A stretch of DNA of 64,000 nt from Ailurus styani (taxonomy: Eukaryota; Chordata; Mammalia; Carnivora; Ailuridae). Shown here one piece after another: positions 1 through 12,180 of this stretch (position 1 is its first letter; each line of letters opens with the position of its first letter). Location: NCBI GenBank assembly GCA_002007465.1, contig LNAC01000008.1, forward strand, positions 8,772,307 to 8,836,306, read 5' to 3'. The notes beneath the pieces are model-generated. The model saw only the letters and a program-made list of their open reading frames with translations. It was not told where the DNA came from and did not search any database. The translations under genes and the position numbers were made by a program.

Positions 1-300
1 CGGCGGCGGGCGCATCCCCCGCCGCCCTGTCCACGGGCCCGGCCGGGGGCGAGCGCCCGCCCGGGCCGGGAGAGGAGGGGGCGGCGCGACGCGGGCGGAG
101 CAGCCGATTGGTCGAGCCCGGGTTGGCACCGCCCCCGGCGACCCCGCAAGCCCCGCCTACATTTAAAGATCCCACATTCCCGGGAGCCCCCTTCAGCCCC
201 CAGCGCTCAGCCGGTCTTCAAACTCGCTCTCTGGCTGGACGCAATGAAGGGGACCTGACTTAGCGAAGCGACAACTCCCGCCCCCGACAGCTCTCGGTAA
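1..300 (+). promoter_or_regulatory. Promoter-like CpG block at the left edge
   Basis: Very GC-rich DNA with an inverted CCAAT box (GATTGG near 108), GC boxes, then a TATA-like ATTTAAAG near 161 spaced about 50 bases further. The order favours plus-strand initiation near 190, and a donor-like CTCG|gtaact follows near 296. The island runs off the window. By synteny it could belong to a KCNN1-associated promoter, but no coding exon confirms this. Confidence 0.35.
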
Positions 301-2213
301 CTCCTAGCCACCCCCCTTTCCAAAATCGAGTCCCCAAACTCCAACCATCCCTCGACCCCTCAGATACACGCATTTGCTTAGGGGAGAACTTTGCAAAGTG
401 ACTGGACACCTCCCTCCTGACATGACCCCCTCAAGCATTCTGCTTGCTCTCTATTGCCGAGTGCAGAGTGTCTAGGACCCCGACGTGGGGGCTTCTAGGA
501 GTTGAGGGGGTGCCTGCTAGAGCCATGGGTTCAAGGCCATCTTCTTGGGACTTCTTGGGACACCAATTTTAACCCTTACCACCAATATCAGGATGGCAGG
601 CTGGCAGAAGTCTGCTTGGGGGGTGTCCAAAACCATGCTCCTTTCTCCTGGCACCAAGGGTGTCCTTGGGCGACTCATTCATTCAACTTAATAATGGCTG
701 GAAGGGGCCTTGGGGACAGGGAGAAGGGAGCTCTTTCTTCCTCCTCCCCAGGCTGCCAAACTACCTAGGCCTTACACTGTCCCTACCTGGCTGGGGTGAC
801 TGAGTCCAGCTCTGACCCCCGGCCACCACCCCCCTCCCAGTCTCCCACTGTTTTCTTCCCAGCTCGGAGCTTGGGACGGGGTCAGGAACATCTGACTGCT
901 CGTCACTGCCTATAGTCCACTGATCTGTTTCCTCTGTGGTGCCCGGAAAATAGCCGGACTGAATGAGGATGAGCGGACAGCTGCCTGGGCAGGCGGTGGT
1001 CTCGTGGGCCAGCGATGAGGCTGCACAGGGCCAGGTGATGGCCCGGGGCCAGCAGACGAGACTTCTGTTTCTCAACCCAGCCTGTTGGGGACACCCTGAA
1101 GAAGGTCTGGCTGTGGTGGTCCAGGGACCACTCAATGCCCTGCCATGTCCACAGGGGTGCCAGGATGGGGGACCCTAAATGGATGCATTCTCAAGCCACA
1201 CTTGGGGAACAGCCCCGCCTTCTGTAACCCCCATTCACCCATCCACACAGCAGCCCCACACCCCAGGCCTGCCCAGGCTGCTGGGGGCTCTTTCTAAAGC
1301 ACGGTCACGCTGGAACCACCCACACCTCCCGCGGGACCTGGCACACATCCTTGTACTGCATTCAGTGCTCCAGCCCCTGCCAACCTGAGCCTGCCCCTGT
1401 GCGGATCCCTGCCCCACATGAAGCATTCACACCGTGCCCACGAGCTGACTCCAGCCTGCGCAGGCTTCCGTGGAGTGCCCGCAGCATCGGATGCTTTTTG
1501 AATTCAAGTCCAACATGTAAACATCCAGATATTCACAAAAGCTTGGGCCACGGACCCTGGAGGCTCCTCCAGGCCCTCCTACCCTGAGCAGGCCCTGCAA
1601 GCTCTGTACCCATCTTCTCTCTCTGGAAAGATCCCTCTTTCCCCTTTGGGCTCATCTGCTCTAAGGGACCAGGGATCCCCATCAAGGAGCTAAACTTAGG
1701 ATGGTTGGCCTGGTGAATGACCACCATCCACCCAAGTCTGCCCTCCTGCCTACTTGAACCTCACCCCTCGGAGACAAGGCTGGCCGAGGTGGATACGGGT
1801 CGGGGTGGATGGACAGGGGACTGTGGGTGGGCATCGCCTGAGATTTCATTGCAGACAGAGCCTCTTACCAGCCCACAGTTGGCTGGAACAGACCCGAGGA
1901 GCCTACAGATGAACTTGTCAGTTGGGATGCCCCCAGTGGGACTCACACTCCCAGGAAATGGCCTAAAGAACAGGCAAGAGGTCGGGTGGTGGCTGATCAG
2001 GAAGCCCCCTTCCAGGGGCCTGAGGGCTGGGCCACAAGTCTAGGACAGTGGCCAAGGGCCCAGGTGCAGGAGACCTGGGGAAGCCTCACAGCGGCTGCGG
2101 GACCCAGAGGCTGCCTGAGGCTGTGCATCCACACGAACCTCAGACCCATCTGTGGCCTGACTTGGTCCCTGAGGTCCCCCTGAGTGTGGAGATGCAGGGT
2201 GGGGAATATATTC
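301..2213. other. No gene recognised
   Basis: Single-copy-looking sequence. No conserved exon, no complete repeat and no convincing ORF seen; the open frames here are short and overlap on both strands. Confidence 0.5.
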
Positions 2214-2680
2214 ACTCACTCACTCATTCATTCATTCATTCATTCACGTAGCCACTGAGCCCCTTTTCTGAGTCTGGTGCTGGGAAGGCAGAGTCTGAGA
2301 TACAAACTTGGCCTTCTTGGAGCTGAATTTCTAGAACTCTGGGAACAACCCTCTCCAAACAAAAAGACCAGTAAGAATTCTAGATACACAAGTATTAGGA
2401 GATGATCCAATGAAATTGAGAAAGGTAGGAACAGATGAGGAGACTTTGGGGTGGTCATGGGAGGCCTCCCAGAAAGGGGGAACATTCCAAAGGGACCAAG
2501 GAGCCGGCCCCAGAAGAGCTAGAAGGGGGGCACCGGCTGAAGGGCACTGCAAGGCTCAAGGCATGAGGTGGGACCAAGGAGGGCATGTTTGAGGAAGAGA
2601 AGGGAGACCAGTGTGGCCAGAGGGAAGGGGCGGAAGGGAAGGCGTCCCACCAGCAGAGATGTGCGTGAGGATTCTGAGCA
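2214..2680 (+). repeat. (CATT)n tract and old L2-like fragment
   Basis: A CATT simple repeat (about 2,224-2,246) runs into a diverged segment with the L2-type order of motifs: growth in 'gctgggaaggcag', 'gaggcctcccagaaag' and 'ggcactgcaaggctcaaggcatgag'. Confidence 0.45.
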
Positions 2681-3139
2681 GAGTGCAAGTCACGGAGGGT
2701 GAAGCCCCCTAGGGTTCTGTGTATAGTAGGGGCAAGAAGAGGACCAGGAAGGCCCCAGGTTGCTGGGGCAGGTGTCTCAGTGGGCTTGTTCCTGGGCTCT
2801 CTGGGATTCAGAGACTTAGAGAAGCATCACTCATTCTTTCAGTGTTTATTGAGCACCTCCTGTATACAAGAGATGAGCCGGAAGTCAGCAGCTTCCCCCC
2901 TCCCTTCTCACACTCAAGCTGGAAGGCTCCAGACTAATTTCCTTTCTGGCCATGCCCACATCTAATGGGACCCCAGGCCTGTCCATCCTTGCCCCTGAAT
3001 CCACCCCAGGACGCCCTTTTGTCCCCATCCCTTGCAGCCCCTGCTTCAGCAAAGGCCCTGGGGGCAAAGGTGTGACTGAGCACAGTGTCCTGCTGCCTGG
3101 CCCTACTCCTTTGATGAGTCTCCCTCACCAAATTCCAGT

Positions 3140-3505
3140 CCACCCAGGACCTCAGAAGGTGACCTTATTTGCAAACAGGGTCTTTGCAGATTCCGTTAAG
3201 TGAAGATGTGGTCATACTAGATTAGGGCGGGCCTTAACCCAATGACCAGGGGTCCTCCTAAGAAATCCACGCGAAGACACACACAGACACAGACGCACAG
3301 CAGACAGCCACGTGAAGACAGATGTGGAGATGGGACTGATGTGGCCAGAAGCCACAGGACACCTGGAGCCCCCAGGAAGGGGAAGAGCCAAAAAGAAGAT
3401 CCTGCACTAGGGCTTCCAGAGGGAACGTGGCCCTGCCCACATGCGGATTTCAGACTCTGGCCTCCAGGCCTGGGAGAGAAAGACATTTCTGTTGTTTTAA
3501 GCGTG
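3140..3505 (+). repeat. MaLR (MLT1-type) LTR
   Basis: Contains the family's recurring motifs in order: 'ggtgaccttatttgcaaaca', 'gggccttaacccaatgacc', 'gccacgtgaagacag', 'ctggcctccaggcctgggag' and 'tctgttgttttaag'. Confidence 0.65.
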
Positions 3506-3734
3506 CAGGCCTTTGCTACATCCCTAGAAAGTCATGCAGTGGTCACAGCCAAGGGCCCCTCCCTCGCTGAGCCTCAGTTCCCTCAGCAGGGCAGTGGGAG
3601 CCCTCTGAGGGCAGTGAGAGGGGCTAGGGAGCTAATCCCCCCTCAGATGTGCTAGGTACACAACAAGCACTCACTAGATGCTCCTAGTGGCTATTGGCCT
3701 GATCAGGACCTGAACGGTTCAAATGCCTTCCTGG

Positions 3735-4690
3735 CTTCTCTGGCTCCATCCAGTCTCTGCAAGGCCCCCCGCCAGAGGGATCTTGCCTTGCTAAAACCTC
3801 ATCATGTTGCTTGTAATTCCGAGTGTTCCGTGGCTCCCCGTGGCATCCGTACAATTAGACCCTCAGTGTGACTCCAGATGGACACCACCAAAGGCCTACG
3901 TGCCCTTCTAGACGTAGCTCAAAGAGCAAGAACACCTCTTCCAGGATGCTTTCCCAGATTTCCTAGAGCATGATAAATCCCTCCCTCAAGGTTCCTCAGC
4001 ACTGGGCAGAAACTTGGCCACATGTACTCTCTCCTCCATGCCTACCTAGTTCAGTCCCAGAATCTGCCCATTTCTCTCCCTCCCTGACACTACGCAGTCC
4101 TGGCCCAGCCAACCCTACCCAGTTGCCTCCTGGGCTCCCCTCTGGCCTTCTACCACTTCCGCTCCTGCCCCAACAGTCTCTGGTCTCCACAGGAGTCACA
4201 GAGGCTTTTGAAAATTGTAAATCAGACCACCACGTCTCTCCCGTGCTCACGCACCCTCCATGGCTCCCCACTGCTGTGCAGTCCACTCCTTTACCTCGGC
4301 CTCTACAGGCAGACCCCTCTGTCTTCATCTTCGTCCTCTCTCCCTTGCTCATTCTGTTCCAGTTACAGCAGCCTCCTCACTGTTCCTCAAACACGTCGGA
4401 CTCACTTCTGCCTCAGGACCCTTGCACATGCTGGTCCTGCTGCCTGGTATGCTATTCTCCCAGCTCCCACATGGCTGGCTCCTGCTCCTCCGGGTGTCAG
4501 CTCATGGTCACTTCCCTGGAGAGGCCCCTCTGCCCTGGTCATTCCCTAATACAACACTGGGTTTTATTTCCCCCCTGGTATGTCTCACAAGGGCTGATCT
4601 GGGCTGGCCTCAGTCCCTGCTGTGAGCCAGCACCCAGCCCAGGGCACACCATACCTGCTCAGCATTTGTTGACTGATTACATGACCATAT
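3735..4690 (-). repeat. L2 LINE fragments, antisense
   Basis: Antisense L2 signatures such as 'catggctccccactgctgtgc', 'cctcaggacccttgcacatgctg' and 'agcatttgttgactgattac'. A 242-codon open frame over this region is a by-product of the repeat. Confidence 0.6.
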
Positions 4691-4809
4691 GTATCTAGAA
4701 CTGTTGCCTCCATCATCCCCACACCCCCACTGGCAGCTCACTGTTGACCCTGAATGTCAGCCAATGTTTGTGGGCAAAAGAAGGAGCAATGGAGCTGCTC
4801 CTTACAAGC

Positions 4810-4975
4810 TGTCTCAGGGAGTAAGAGCACAGAATCTGGGTGCTGGAGGCTATAGGGGTGGGGGACCTTCCAACCTGGGGCAATGCCCCCCTCCTGGCTG
4901 TGTGACATGGAGTAGGTCACCCAGCCTCTCTGAGCGGGTTCCCCACCGCCAGTGATCGCAGAAAATGGATAGTCA
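4810..4975 (-). repeat. MIR SINE fragment
   Basis: Antisense MIR core: 'cctggctgtgtgacatggagtaggtcacccagcctctctgagc'. The rest of 4,976-6,370 shows no gene; a short plus MIR core lies near 5,990-6,050. Confidence 0.55.
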
Positions 4976-6374
4976 CTCTCTGGGGGCTCTAGAAGGCACA
5001 GCTGTTTTGTTGTTATATTTTGTTTGTATGATGTCAAAGGTTGGCACTTTTTTCTTAAGTCACCAGCTTTTCTACCCAGCTCCTGGACATGTCTACTCCC
5101 AAACAATACCCGAATCTAGATTCACTCACCCTGGTATGCAGGGGTCTCCCTGATGAGCCGCCACCAAAGGGCCTGTCCCCTTTGGTCCTGCTGGATTACC
5201 ACTTGGCTGGCAGGGGGCTGAGCTTCCCTTCTTCTCCCCTCGACCTGTAAGGACCAGACATGGGGTGTGGGGTAGAGGCAGGGCCCCAGGACAGTGGAGC
5301 GCAGTGAGCCCCCCACCAACCGCAAAAGTCTTTAGAGTAGATCTGTCTTCTGACTAGCTGAATTACCTTGTAAGTTCTAAGGAAACTCAAAATCAGTGGT
5401 GTTGTCTGGCCGGTGGGGCCTTGTTTCCAGGCTCAGGCCCCTCAACAAGCCCCTGCTGATATCTCTACCCCATACCAGACACCCTCCCTGGAAGCCCCAC
5501 TTCCTTCCACAGGACACAGCACACTAAAGGCTCTGTCTGCCTTTCCCCATACTGTTCCCTGTCCTGCCCCTAGTTCATTCACCGCAGGGAGATCTTGGTG
5601 GTTGAGGCTGGGACAGGCTGGTGTGAGGATGAAGGAGACAGGGATTCCTGACTTGACCAGCTGTATTCTTGGCCACCCCCAAATCCTCACCCAGTCTGTA
5701 GGTGCCCTGGGGTCTGTAACGCCCTGAAGGAATTCACCCTGTCCTGGGCTGTTGCCAAAGCCCCTCGGTACCCAGGCCGCACCCTGGAGGAGGGGGCCAA
5801 AGCGGACACAGAGCAGCCCTGTGGCGGACAGGAGTGAGGGAGCTCAACCCCAGAATGGGACTGAAGGGGAAACACAGTTGGGAGTGGACGTCCCAGTTGC
5901 CCTTCCTCTTGCTGGGGGTCTGGAGTGGGGCCAGTGCCCCCTTGGACAGCTCAGGGGCTGCCTGTTCCCTTGGGTCTGACTACAGTCTTGGGAGAACAGG
6001 GCGATCGCCCAAGGTCACCCAGTGGGTCGGCGTGTCAGAGTGGAGATCACTCCGTGAGCTCTGGAAATACCGTTTGCCCTCCCTCCCCATCTCCCCCTCA
6101 TCAGCCAGACTACCTCTGAGCTCTAGGGCAGCCTGAGGAGGCTGAGGGAAGAGGGTCTAGGAGGGACAAGACACCCGGGAGCCTGGAGGGAGCCAGGTGA
6201 GGGGCTTATCCCACTCAGTCCTGTCTCGGCCTCCAGCAGGGTGGAGAGACTTGGAGACAGGAGGGAACTCCCCCCTACCCAGTTCCAGACAGGGGCCTCA
6301 AGCCCCACCCTGACGGCTAAGCCCACGGAGCCCAGGACCCTAGAGCTGACACCACCAGCTGAGTTCTGGGGTTT

Positions 6375-6460
6375 AGTGAGTCCGCCACAAACCCAGCTCT
6401 GCCTCTGCCCAGCTGGGTGACCTTGGGTCGGTGCTATCCCTCTCTGGTCTCAGCCCCCTT
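6375..6460 (-). repeat. MIR SINE fragment
   Basis: 'acccagctctgcctctgcccagctgggtgaccttgggtcggtg' is the antisense MIR core. Confidence 0.55.
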
Positions 6461-6899
6461 CCCAGTCCATGGTGTGGGGGCGGGGGGGGTGGAGCTTAGG
6501 GGAGAGAGCAGAGCAAGAGCTCCCACGCACAGTAGGCTAGCAGGGCGGGGGGTTCCCTTCCACTCTGCAGTGGGCCGGCCGGGGGAATCCCCACCACACT
6601 CCGTGGGAGGTGGAAAGGACTCAGGGGCAGGGAAGGGGAAGGGAGGAATTGAGCTGGTCCTCCCCCCCCTTACCCCTCCCCCCTGCAAGCGGCGGAGGGT
6701 CCCCTTGTCTCCACCTTCACCTCTGTAGGAGGACGTCTCCGCGCTTCACATTCCCGGGCGCCAGCCCCCTCCTCACAGGGGTATGCGGGGGGCGTCTGGA
6801 GTGACTCGAGGCTTGGAGTTGGGCGGGGGCGGGGGGATGGGGGATGGAAGGGGTTTCCCTCCCTCCCGCATCTCCCCCTTTGAATTCCCGAAGTCGGGG

Positions 6900-7260
6900 C
6901 AAACCCTGACCAAAACGCCCACCAAGGAGAAGGGCAGCGAAGCTGGGACCGGCGCCCCGTCCACCGCCCCCCGCCCCAACGCCCCACTACTGCCTACTCA
7001 CCGGCCAGAGACGGCCGCCGCCGCCGGAGCCCCAGCGCCTGGCCCGAGCGCCAAGACAAGTGCACGGCCGGGCAAGGGCGTGTGAGCCGGGAGGGTGTGC
7101 GCGCGCCGCCGCAGAGCTGACCCCCTCCCCGCCGACCCGGGCCCCGCCCCGCCTCCCGGGGAGGGGCGCCTACCCGCCGGAGCGAGAGCGGCGGACTGCG
7201 GCGGCCCGCGGGCGACCCCCTCTCCCACGACGCTCCTTCAGAAAGGGTGGGGAGGGAATC
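6900..7260. promoter_or_regulatory. CpG island
   Basis: Dense CpG with GCCGCC and GC-box motifs. It lies about 6.4 kb beyond the 3' end of CCDC124, close to the human spacing to the KCNN1 5' end, so a KCNN1 untranslated exon is possible. No KCNN1 coding sequence is seen in the window. A MIR core follows at about 7,335-7,400. Confidence 0.4.
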
Positions 7261-7399
7261 CCCCTCCCCGCAGGGGTGTCACAGCCAATCCCAAAGAACG
7301 CTCAAAGAGCTGGGAGGACCCTCCGCCGCTCCTGGCCCACGACGTTCACGTTACAGACGGGGAAACTGAGACCCAGAGATGGGGAGCCCCTGGCCAGGG

Positions 7400-8790
7400 C
7401 CCAGCGCCCCAGCAGCAGAGAGATGCGGCTGCCCGCCTCTCTCTGGGGGTCGCTCCCCGGCGTCCGGGGAAGGAAGGGAGCCAGGGAGAGAAGGGAAGGC
7501 AATTAAGCCCCCGAGCTTGGGCGGACTCTGGGGCCTGGGAGGTCCAGGGGGAACCCGAAGGCTTCAGGCAGCTGGTGACGTGGCCGGGGCTAGAAGGTCC
7601 CGCGGAGGGAGGGGGTACCCCGGGTGACCACAAAACAAACCACAGAAAACTTCTCTAATGTCATGGCGGGGCTGTGACGCCCCCCCTCCCTCCGCACGAT
7701 TGGGGGACCCCGCTGAACGTGAACAGCAGGGACCTGGGCAGCGAGATCGTGAAGGTCACTCTGCCAAATTATAAGAATGCGGCTCCCGGGGTTTGGGTCA
7801 CTAGGGGAGGGCGGAGGGGGCGCTGCGCGGGGCTCAGCCCCTCCTGCGACCTTGGCCAGGCTCAGGCCCCTCTCTGAGCCGATTTCTTTCTTGCGACTGG
7901 ACAGCATCCACTTCTGGGGTCCCTCCAGCTCTCAGAGGTCTTTGGGGCTGCCCGCTGCATTTTGCTGTCCTCCTCCAGCTCCCCCACGGGAGGAGTGGTG
8001 CTCTCCCAGACCACCGAGTTCTCCCTCGCCTCCCCCTGCCCCCCGCAGCCCCACCCGCCCAGTCTCTGAACCCCCACCCACCTTCTGGCTTGGCCTGGGT
8101 TGAGGGGCTTTCCTCTGGGAGCCAGGAGGCTTCCACGAGCCTCCATCCTTTTTTTTGTTGTTGTTGTTTCCCCCCCTCTTTTCTTCCATTCATTCTAAAA
8201 ATAGCCCTCCCTCTCCAACCCTTCCCTCCCCCCCCCACGCCTCCCTGAGCGTCTCCTGAAAGGTAATGCATTCCCCGGGTGGGGTCCGGGAGGCCGGGAT
8301 TCCGCGGCGCGGGCGGGGCTGGAGGATGCCGACGGCGGGGAACCGGGTGGGGGGCGACTGGGAGTGCATCCCCCTCCTTCCCATTGTGTGTGAGATGCTC
8401 TCAGAAGGAGCCGCCAGCGTGACCGTGACCGTGCGTGGAGGGAAAGAGAACAAAGGGGCGGGGGACCGCTAGGGTATGCATTATGGAGGCAGAGAGAGGG
8501 AGGGCTGGGGGAACAGCGGGTACTCGACCCGAAGAGGGGTCTCACCCAGTACCTCTGTGGGGATGACTCTCCACCCGTGGGTGGAGCCCGAGGTCCCTAC
8601 CTTGGCCGGACACAGGGAGGGAGAGTAAAGAACCAGCACTTGCAGGGCAGCTTCCTGGAGGGAGGGGGAGCCCCCTCCCTTGAACCCAGAAAACTGCCCT
8701 GCGGTGCCCCCAGAATGCCCCACCCAGCTCTGCTGCTGCTCTCGTCCACTGTCTCTCCAGTCCCTTCTCCATGACGCAGCTACAGAATTC
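7400..8790. other. GC-rich single-copy DNA, no gene recognised
   Basis: Only short overlapping frames on both strands. A (TTG)n-like tract lies at 8,152-8,168. Confidence 0.4.
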
Positions 8791-8799
8791 TGTCCTCGG

Positions 8800-9190
8800 C
8801 TATGTGACTGATCGTGTCCCTGTTCACATAACTAGCATCCTCCTCCTTGAACCTAGAGAAAGACCTGATTCTCTCCCTCCAAGTCCTGAGTGGTCTGGCT
8901 CCCGTTCCCTTTTGTCCCAGCACTAGGGCTGTTTCCCTAGACCACCCACTTCACTCTGGCCACACTCAGCCTCTGTCTTAATCTGTCCAGCCTCAGGGCC
9001 TTTGCATCTGCTGTTCCTTCGGCCAGGATCACCCTTCCCTCACCTTCTCTTGTCTTTTAGAGCCTGGTCTGAGGTCACCTCCTGCTGTCGGCACAGCCCT
9101 CTAGTTTACGATCTTCAATTCCTGGTGCGCTCTGTTACTTCCTCACCTGCCTCCCCCAGGGAATGTGCCTCCCACCCCCAGCAATTTAGG
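8800..9190 (-). repeat. L2 LINE fragment, antisense
   Basis: 'cctcagggcctttgcatctgctgttcc' and 'gaggtcacctcctgctg' are the antisense L2 3'-end signature. Confidence 0.65.
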
Positions 9191-10450
9191 CCTGGGTGAT
9201 GAGAGGAGGGGCCAACTCTGACCCAGCGCCACTCCCGGCTGGGAGCTACCCAGCTCCGGACAGATGGCACCACTGCCCCGCTAACCACCCTGGAAAGCAC
9301 CCCTAGGACCTGGCACAAAAGATCCAGCACGTGCTTCTGCAGGGGCACCCCCTTCCACAGTGAAACTAAAAACACAGGCGCCCAAATGGTGCCTCCCCCC
9401 AACCCGGGGATGGCTTAGCCCCTTTTCAGAATAACATGCCATGAGAAAAATGGCCCACAGGGATCGAGTTCCAGGCCTGCTGAGCAGAAGCCAGTACGGA
9501 GGAGTGTCTGTTCAGAAGGCAAATGCGTATGAAGAACAAAGATGAGAACTGCCGGGAGGGGGAGGCACTGGGAGCAGCCCTGGGCATGGGCCCTGGGGAG
9601 GGGGGTGACCTTTCCTTTGTTATTAGCTTTTCCCATCATGTTTTCTTATACTTTCTGAAACCAAAGGGGAGGATAAAAGGAAAATCGCTTTGTTGGAGGG
9701 TAGAAAGCTCAGAGAGGGTATATGCCCCCGTGGGACAGAAAACGCAGCTGTCCGTATTGGGAAATCAAACACCTGCCCCCCAATACTTGCCTCCACAAAT
9801 TTACCCTGAAATAATTTGAGCACCTACTATAAATTTATATGCCCAGAGATTGAGGGTGAGTTAGGAGGGGGTGGGGATTCCTGGGGTCCTGAGAGTATAG
9901 AGCCCCGGGGGTTCTGAGAAAAGGTGAGGCTGGGATGAGCAAGAACAAGCAGCCTCAGCAGGGCCAGGCCCACAGCCATGGGTTTGGGGGGGCGCTCGTG
10001 GGGGTTGAGGGAGAGAGAAAGCCCTTGAAGATGGGTAAGTGCCTTTTCTTTGCGCATTTCACTGCCCGGCCAGGACTTGACCTCAGGCTGGTGTTCAGCG
10101 CCTGAAGGGTAGGAGATGGCATGGGAAGTGGGGGGACCCAGCATGCAGGGATATGGGGAACCAAGGAGGGCAGAGACAAAGGCATCATCTGAGAGCTTTC
10201 AGAAAGCCTCAAAGGACAGACAGGGGGGTGGGGCAGAAAGGGGGTGCCCAATCCAGATTAGGTCTGCCAAAAAAAAAAAAACAACAACAACAGGGCACAG
10301 AATGGGACATACTCATAAAAATAAAAATTATTCGTTGTTTATCTGAAAGTCAAGTTTGTAACTGGGCAAACTGTACTTTTCTAAATCTGGAAACCCTAGG
10401 CCCAGATCTTCTGGCCAAGCAAAACTGGGGTTTGCTAGGGGGAAGAGGAG
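9191..10450. other. No gene recognised
   Basis: No repeat or exon identified except an A-rich run with CAA repeats at 10,269-10,290. Confidence 0.4.
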
Positions 10451-10454
10451 GAGG

Positions 10455-10850
10455 GGCACTATTGGTGTTCGTCCTCTCCCCTCCCACCCCCTCCCGTCGT
10501 CCCCCCACGTGTTCCCTTCCTAGGCTTTTCTTTGTCCCCCACACGTTGTCCCCGTCCCTTAACTGCTCACGTTTCCCCCCTCCCCTCTTCTCGCTTCCTT
10601 TGTTGTCCCACTCCTCCCACACACTCCCTCATTACCCCATCCGCCGACTCCGACTCCTCAGACACCCCTCTCTCCATCTTCCACAGCCCTTCTTCGCCTT
10701 TCCCCCATCTTCTCGGGTACCCCACCCCTCTCCGTGTCCCTTCACCATCCTCCCCTCCTCCAAAGCCCCTCTCTCTGCGATAACCTCCCCCCCGGACACC
10801 CACCCTCTCTCTCTCCTCTGCGAACCGCCTCCCCTCCCCACTGCGGGTCC
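10455..10850 (+). repeat. Long pyrimidine-rich tract
   Basis: About 400 bases composed overwhelmingly of C and T on the plus strand without a fixed repeat unit, immediately before a CpG island. It creates long but meaningless open frames on both strands. Confidence 0.7.
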
Positions 10851-11450
10851 CCGGGGCGCACGAGGGGGAACCCCGGCCACCGGCACCGAGCTCCACGCAG
10901 GCGCAGAACCGCCCGGCTTCCCTGAGGCCGCCGCCCCCCTCGCTGCGGTCCGCGCGCCCCGTTGCCAAGGCGACGGCGAGGGCCGGAGCGGGAACCTCCG
11001 GAAGACCCCGCTCTCTCTCCCTCCCCCGCCACCTCCTCAGCAAACCCCACTCTGGTTTGAGCCGGTTTCCCCACCCCGCCCCCAGTGCGCACTGCGGCGT
11101 GTGAGGATTCCCTTGCCCACAGGGCGGGGGTCGGGCACCGATCGACGCATGCGCTCCGGCCGAGGCTTTCCCTCCTCGCCTAGCGCTCGACGGGAAAGCC
11201 CTAGCGCGTGAAGCGAGCACCCCCGCGCAGGCGCAGTGTGCGCCCGGCGTCCCCACGGCCCCGCCCGGTCGTCCCGGCAACGCGCGCGGGGAGGGCTGGG
11301 AGAGCACGGAACTCCCGTCTCACGCCCCCTCCCGCGCACTGCAGCGGAGCCGGGGATTCCCTGCTGCCAGCGCGCAAGCGCGGGCCTGGGATTCCGCGGG
11401 GGCGGGGCCGGAGAAAGAAGGGGCTTTTCCGTGAGACGGAACAAAGGTTC
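10850..11450. promoter_or_regulatory. Orphan CpG island with NRF-1-type motifs
   Basis: Four NRF-1-like sites: 10,895-10,906, 11,146-11,154 (CGCATGCGC), 11,225-11,236 (GCGCAGGCGCAG) and 11,372-11,381, plus GGGGCGGGGC near 11,400. Splice-donor-like sites flank it: minus ACG|gtaaga at 11,453 and plus CAG|gtgagc near 11,554. No associated coding exon is seen; it may be an untranslated exon of KCNN1 or of a noncoding transcript. Confidence 0.5.
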
Positions 11451-11469
11451 TTACCGTAGTCCTTTTGTC

Positions 11470-11491
11470 AGAGGACCGAAGGCGGTCCTCT
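11470..11491. other. Short inverted repeat (8-bp stem, 6-base loop)
   Basis: AGAGGACC and GGTCCTCT are perfectly complementary around GAAGGC, just outside the CpG island. No known function. Confidence 0.5.
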
Positions 11492-11779
11492 CAGTTCCTG
11501 TCCTGAGTTTTACCTCCTCCTCATCCACCGGCAGTCTCTGTGCAGGTCCCCAGGTGAGCTTGCTACACGCAGCTCCGATACCCTTCCCACACTGCTCACA
11601 CACCCGCCGTGGCTCCCCATCGCCCTGGGGTGAATTCCCCTTTCTCGGCCTGGCAGCGGAGGCCCTGGACGCCCAGCTGACACCTTCCTTCTGGTTAATC
11701 GCTGTTAGTCGCCAGTCCTTAATTCCCGGCCACAAAGACCTCAACGTGGCCACGCAGCAGGCTCCTTTGCCAAGCCTTT

Positions 11780-11935
11780 CTTCAGGATATGCCTTTCCCA
11801 GGCACCGTCTCGTTGATTCCCCAGATAGCCTGGGGTTAGATACTGTTTTAGTCCGATTTTATATAAGAGGAAACTGAGGCTTAGACCCATTAAGCCCCTG
11901 GCCTAAGACCCCAGAAGTAGAAGGAAGAAGCCTCT
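11780..11935 (+). repeat. MIR SINE fragment
   Basis: 'ataagaggaaactgaggcttagacc' followed by 'ggcctaagaccccagaagtag' is MIR core in plus orientation. Confidence 0.6.
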
Positions 11936-12039
11936 ATTTGTGGGGAGACATCTGGGCTCCTCCACCCCTTACTCAGCTTCAACCCCCAGTCCAGATCCCA
12001 CGCTGCCCCTGCTGGCTCCCCCGCAGCCTTGGGTGCTTT

Positions 12040-12180
12040 CTTGGGTATGTGACACAGGCAGGTGACTTAGTTTTCCCATCTGTAAAGGGGATAAATAGCT
12101 CATGGGACTGTCCCCAGGGTCCAGTGAAACATTACCAGGTGCTAAGCCAGGGCTCAGCAGCCAGGGGATGGTTCTCACAG
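12040..12180 (-). repeat. MIR SINE fragment
   Basis: 'gcaggtgacttagttttcccatctgtaaaggggataa' is antisense MIR. Confidence 0.6.

Noticed and set aside
3970..4698. 242-codon plus-strand open frame
   Set aside because: It coincides with antisense L2 repeats and lacks any domain.
6900..7260. KCNN1 coding exon
   Set aside because: No sequence resembling the SK1 N terminus or helices is found on either strand; only synteny suggests KCNN1 nearby.
10153..11211. 352-codon plus-strand open frame
   Set aside because: It lies over the pyrimidine-rich tract and CpG island, is low-complexity Ser/Pro/Leu/Arg, resembles no known protein, and an equally long minus frame overlaps it.
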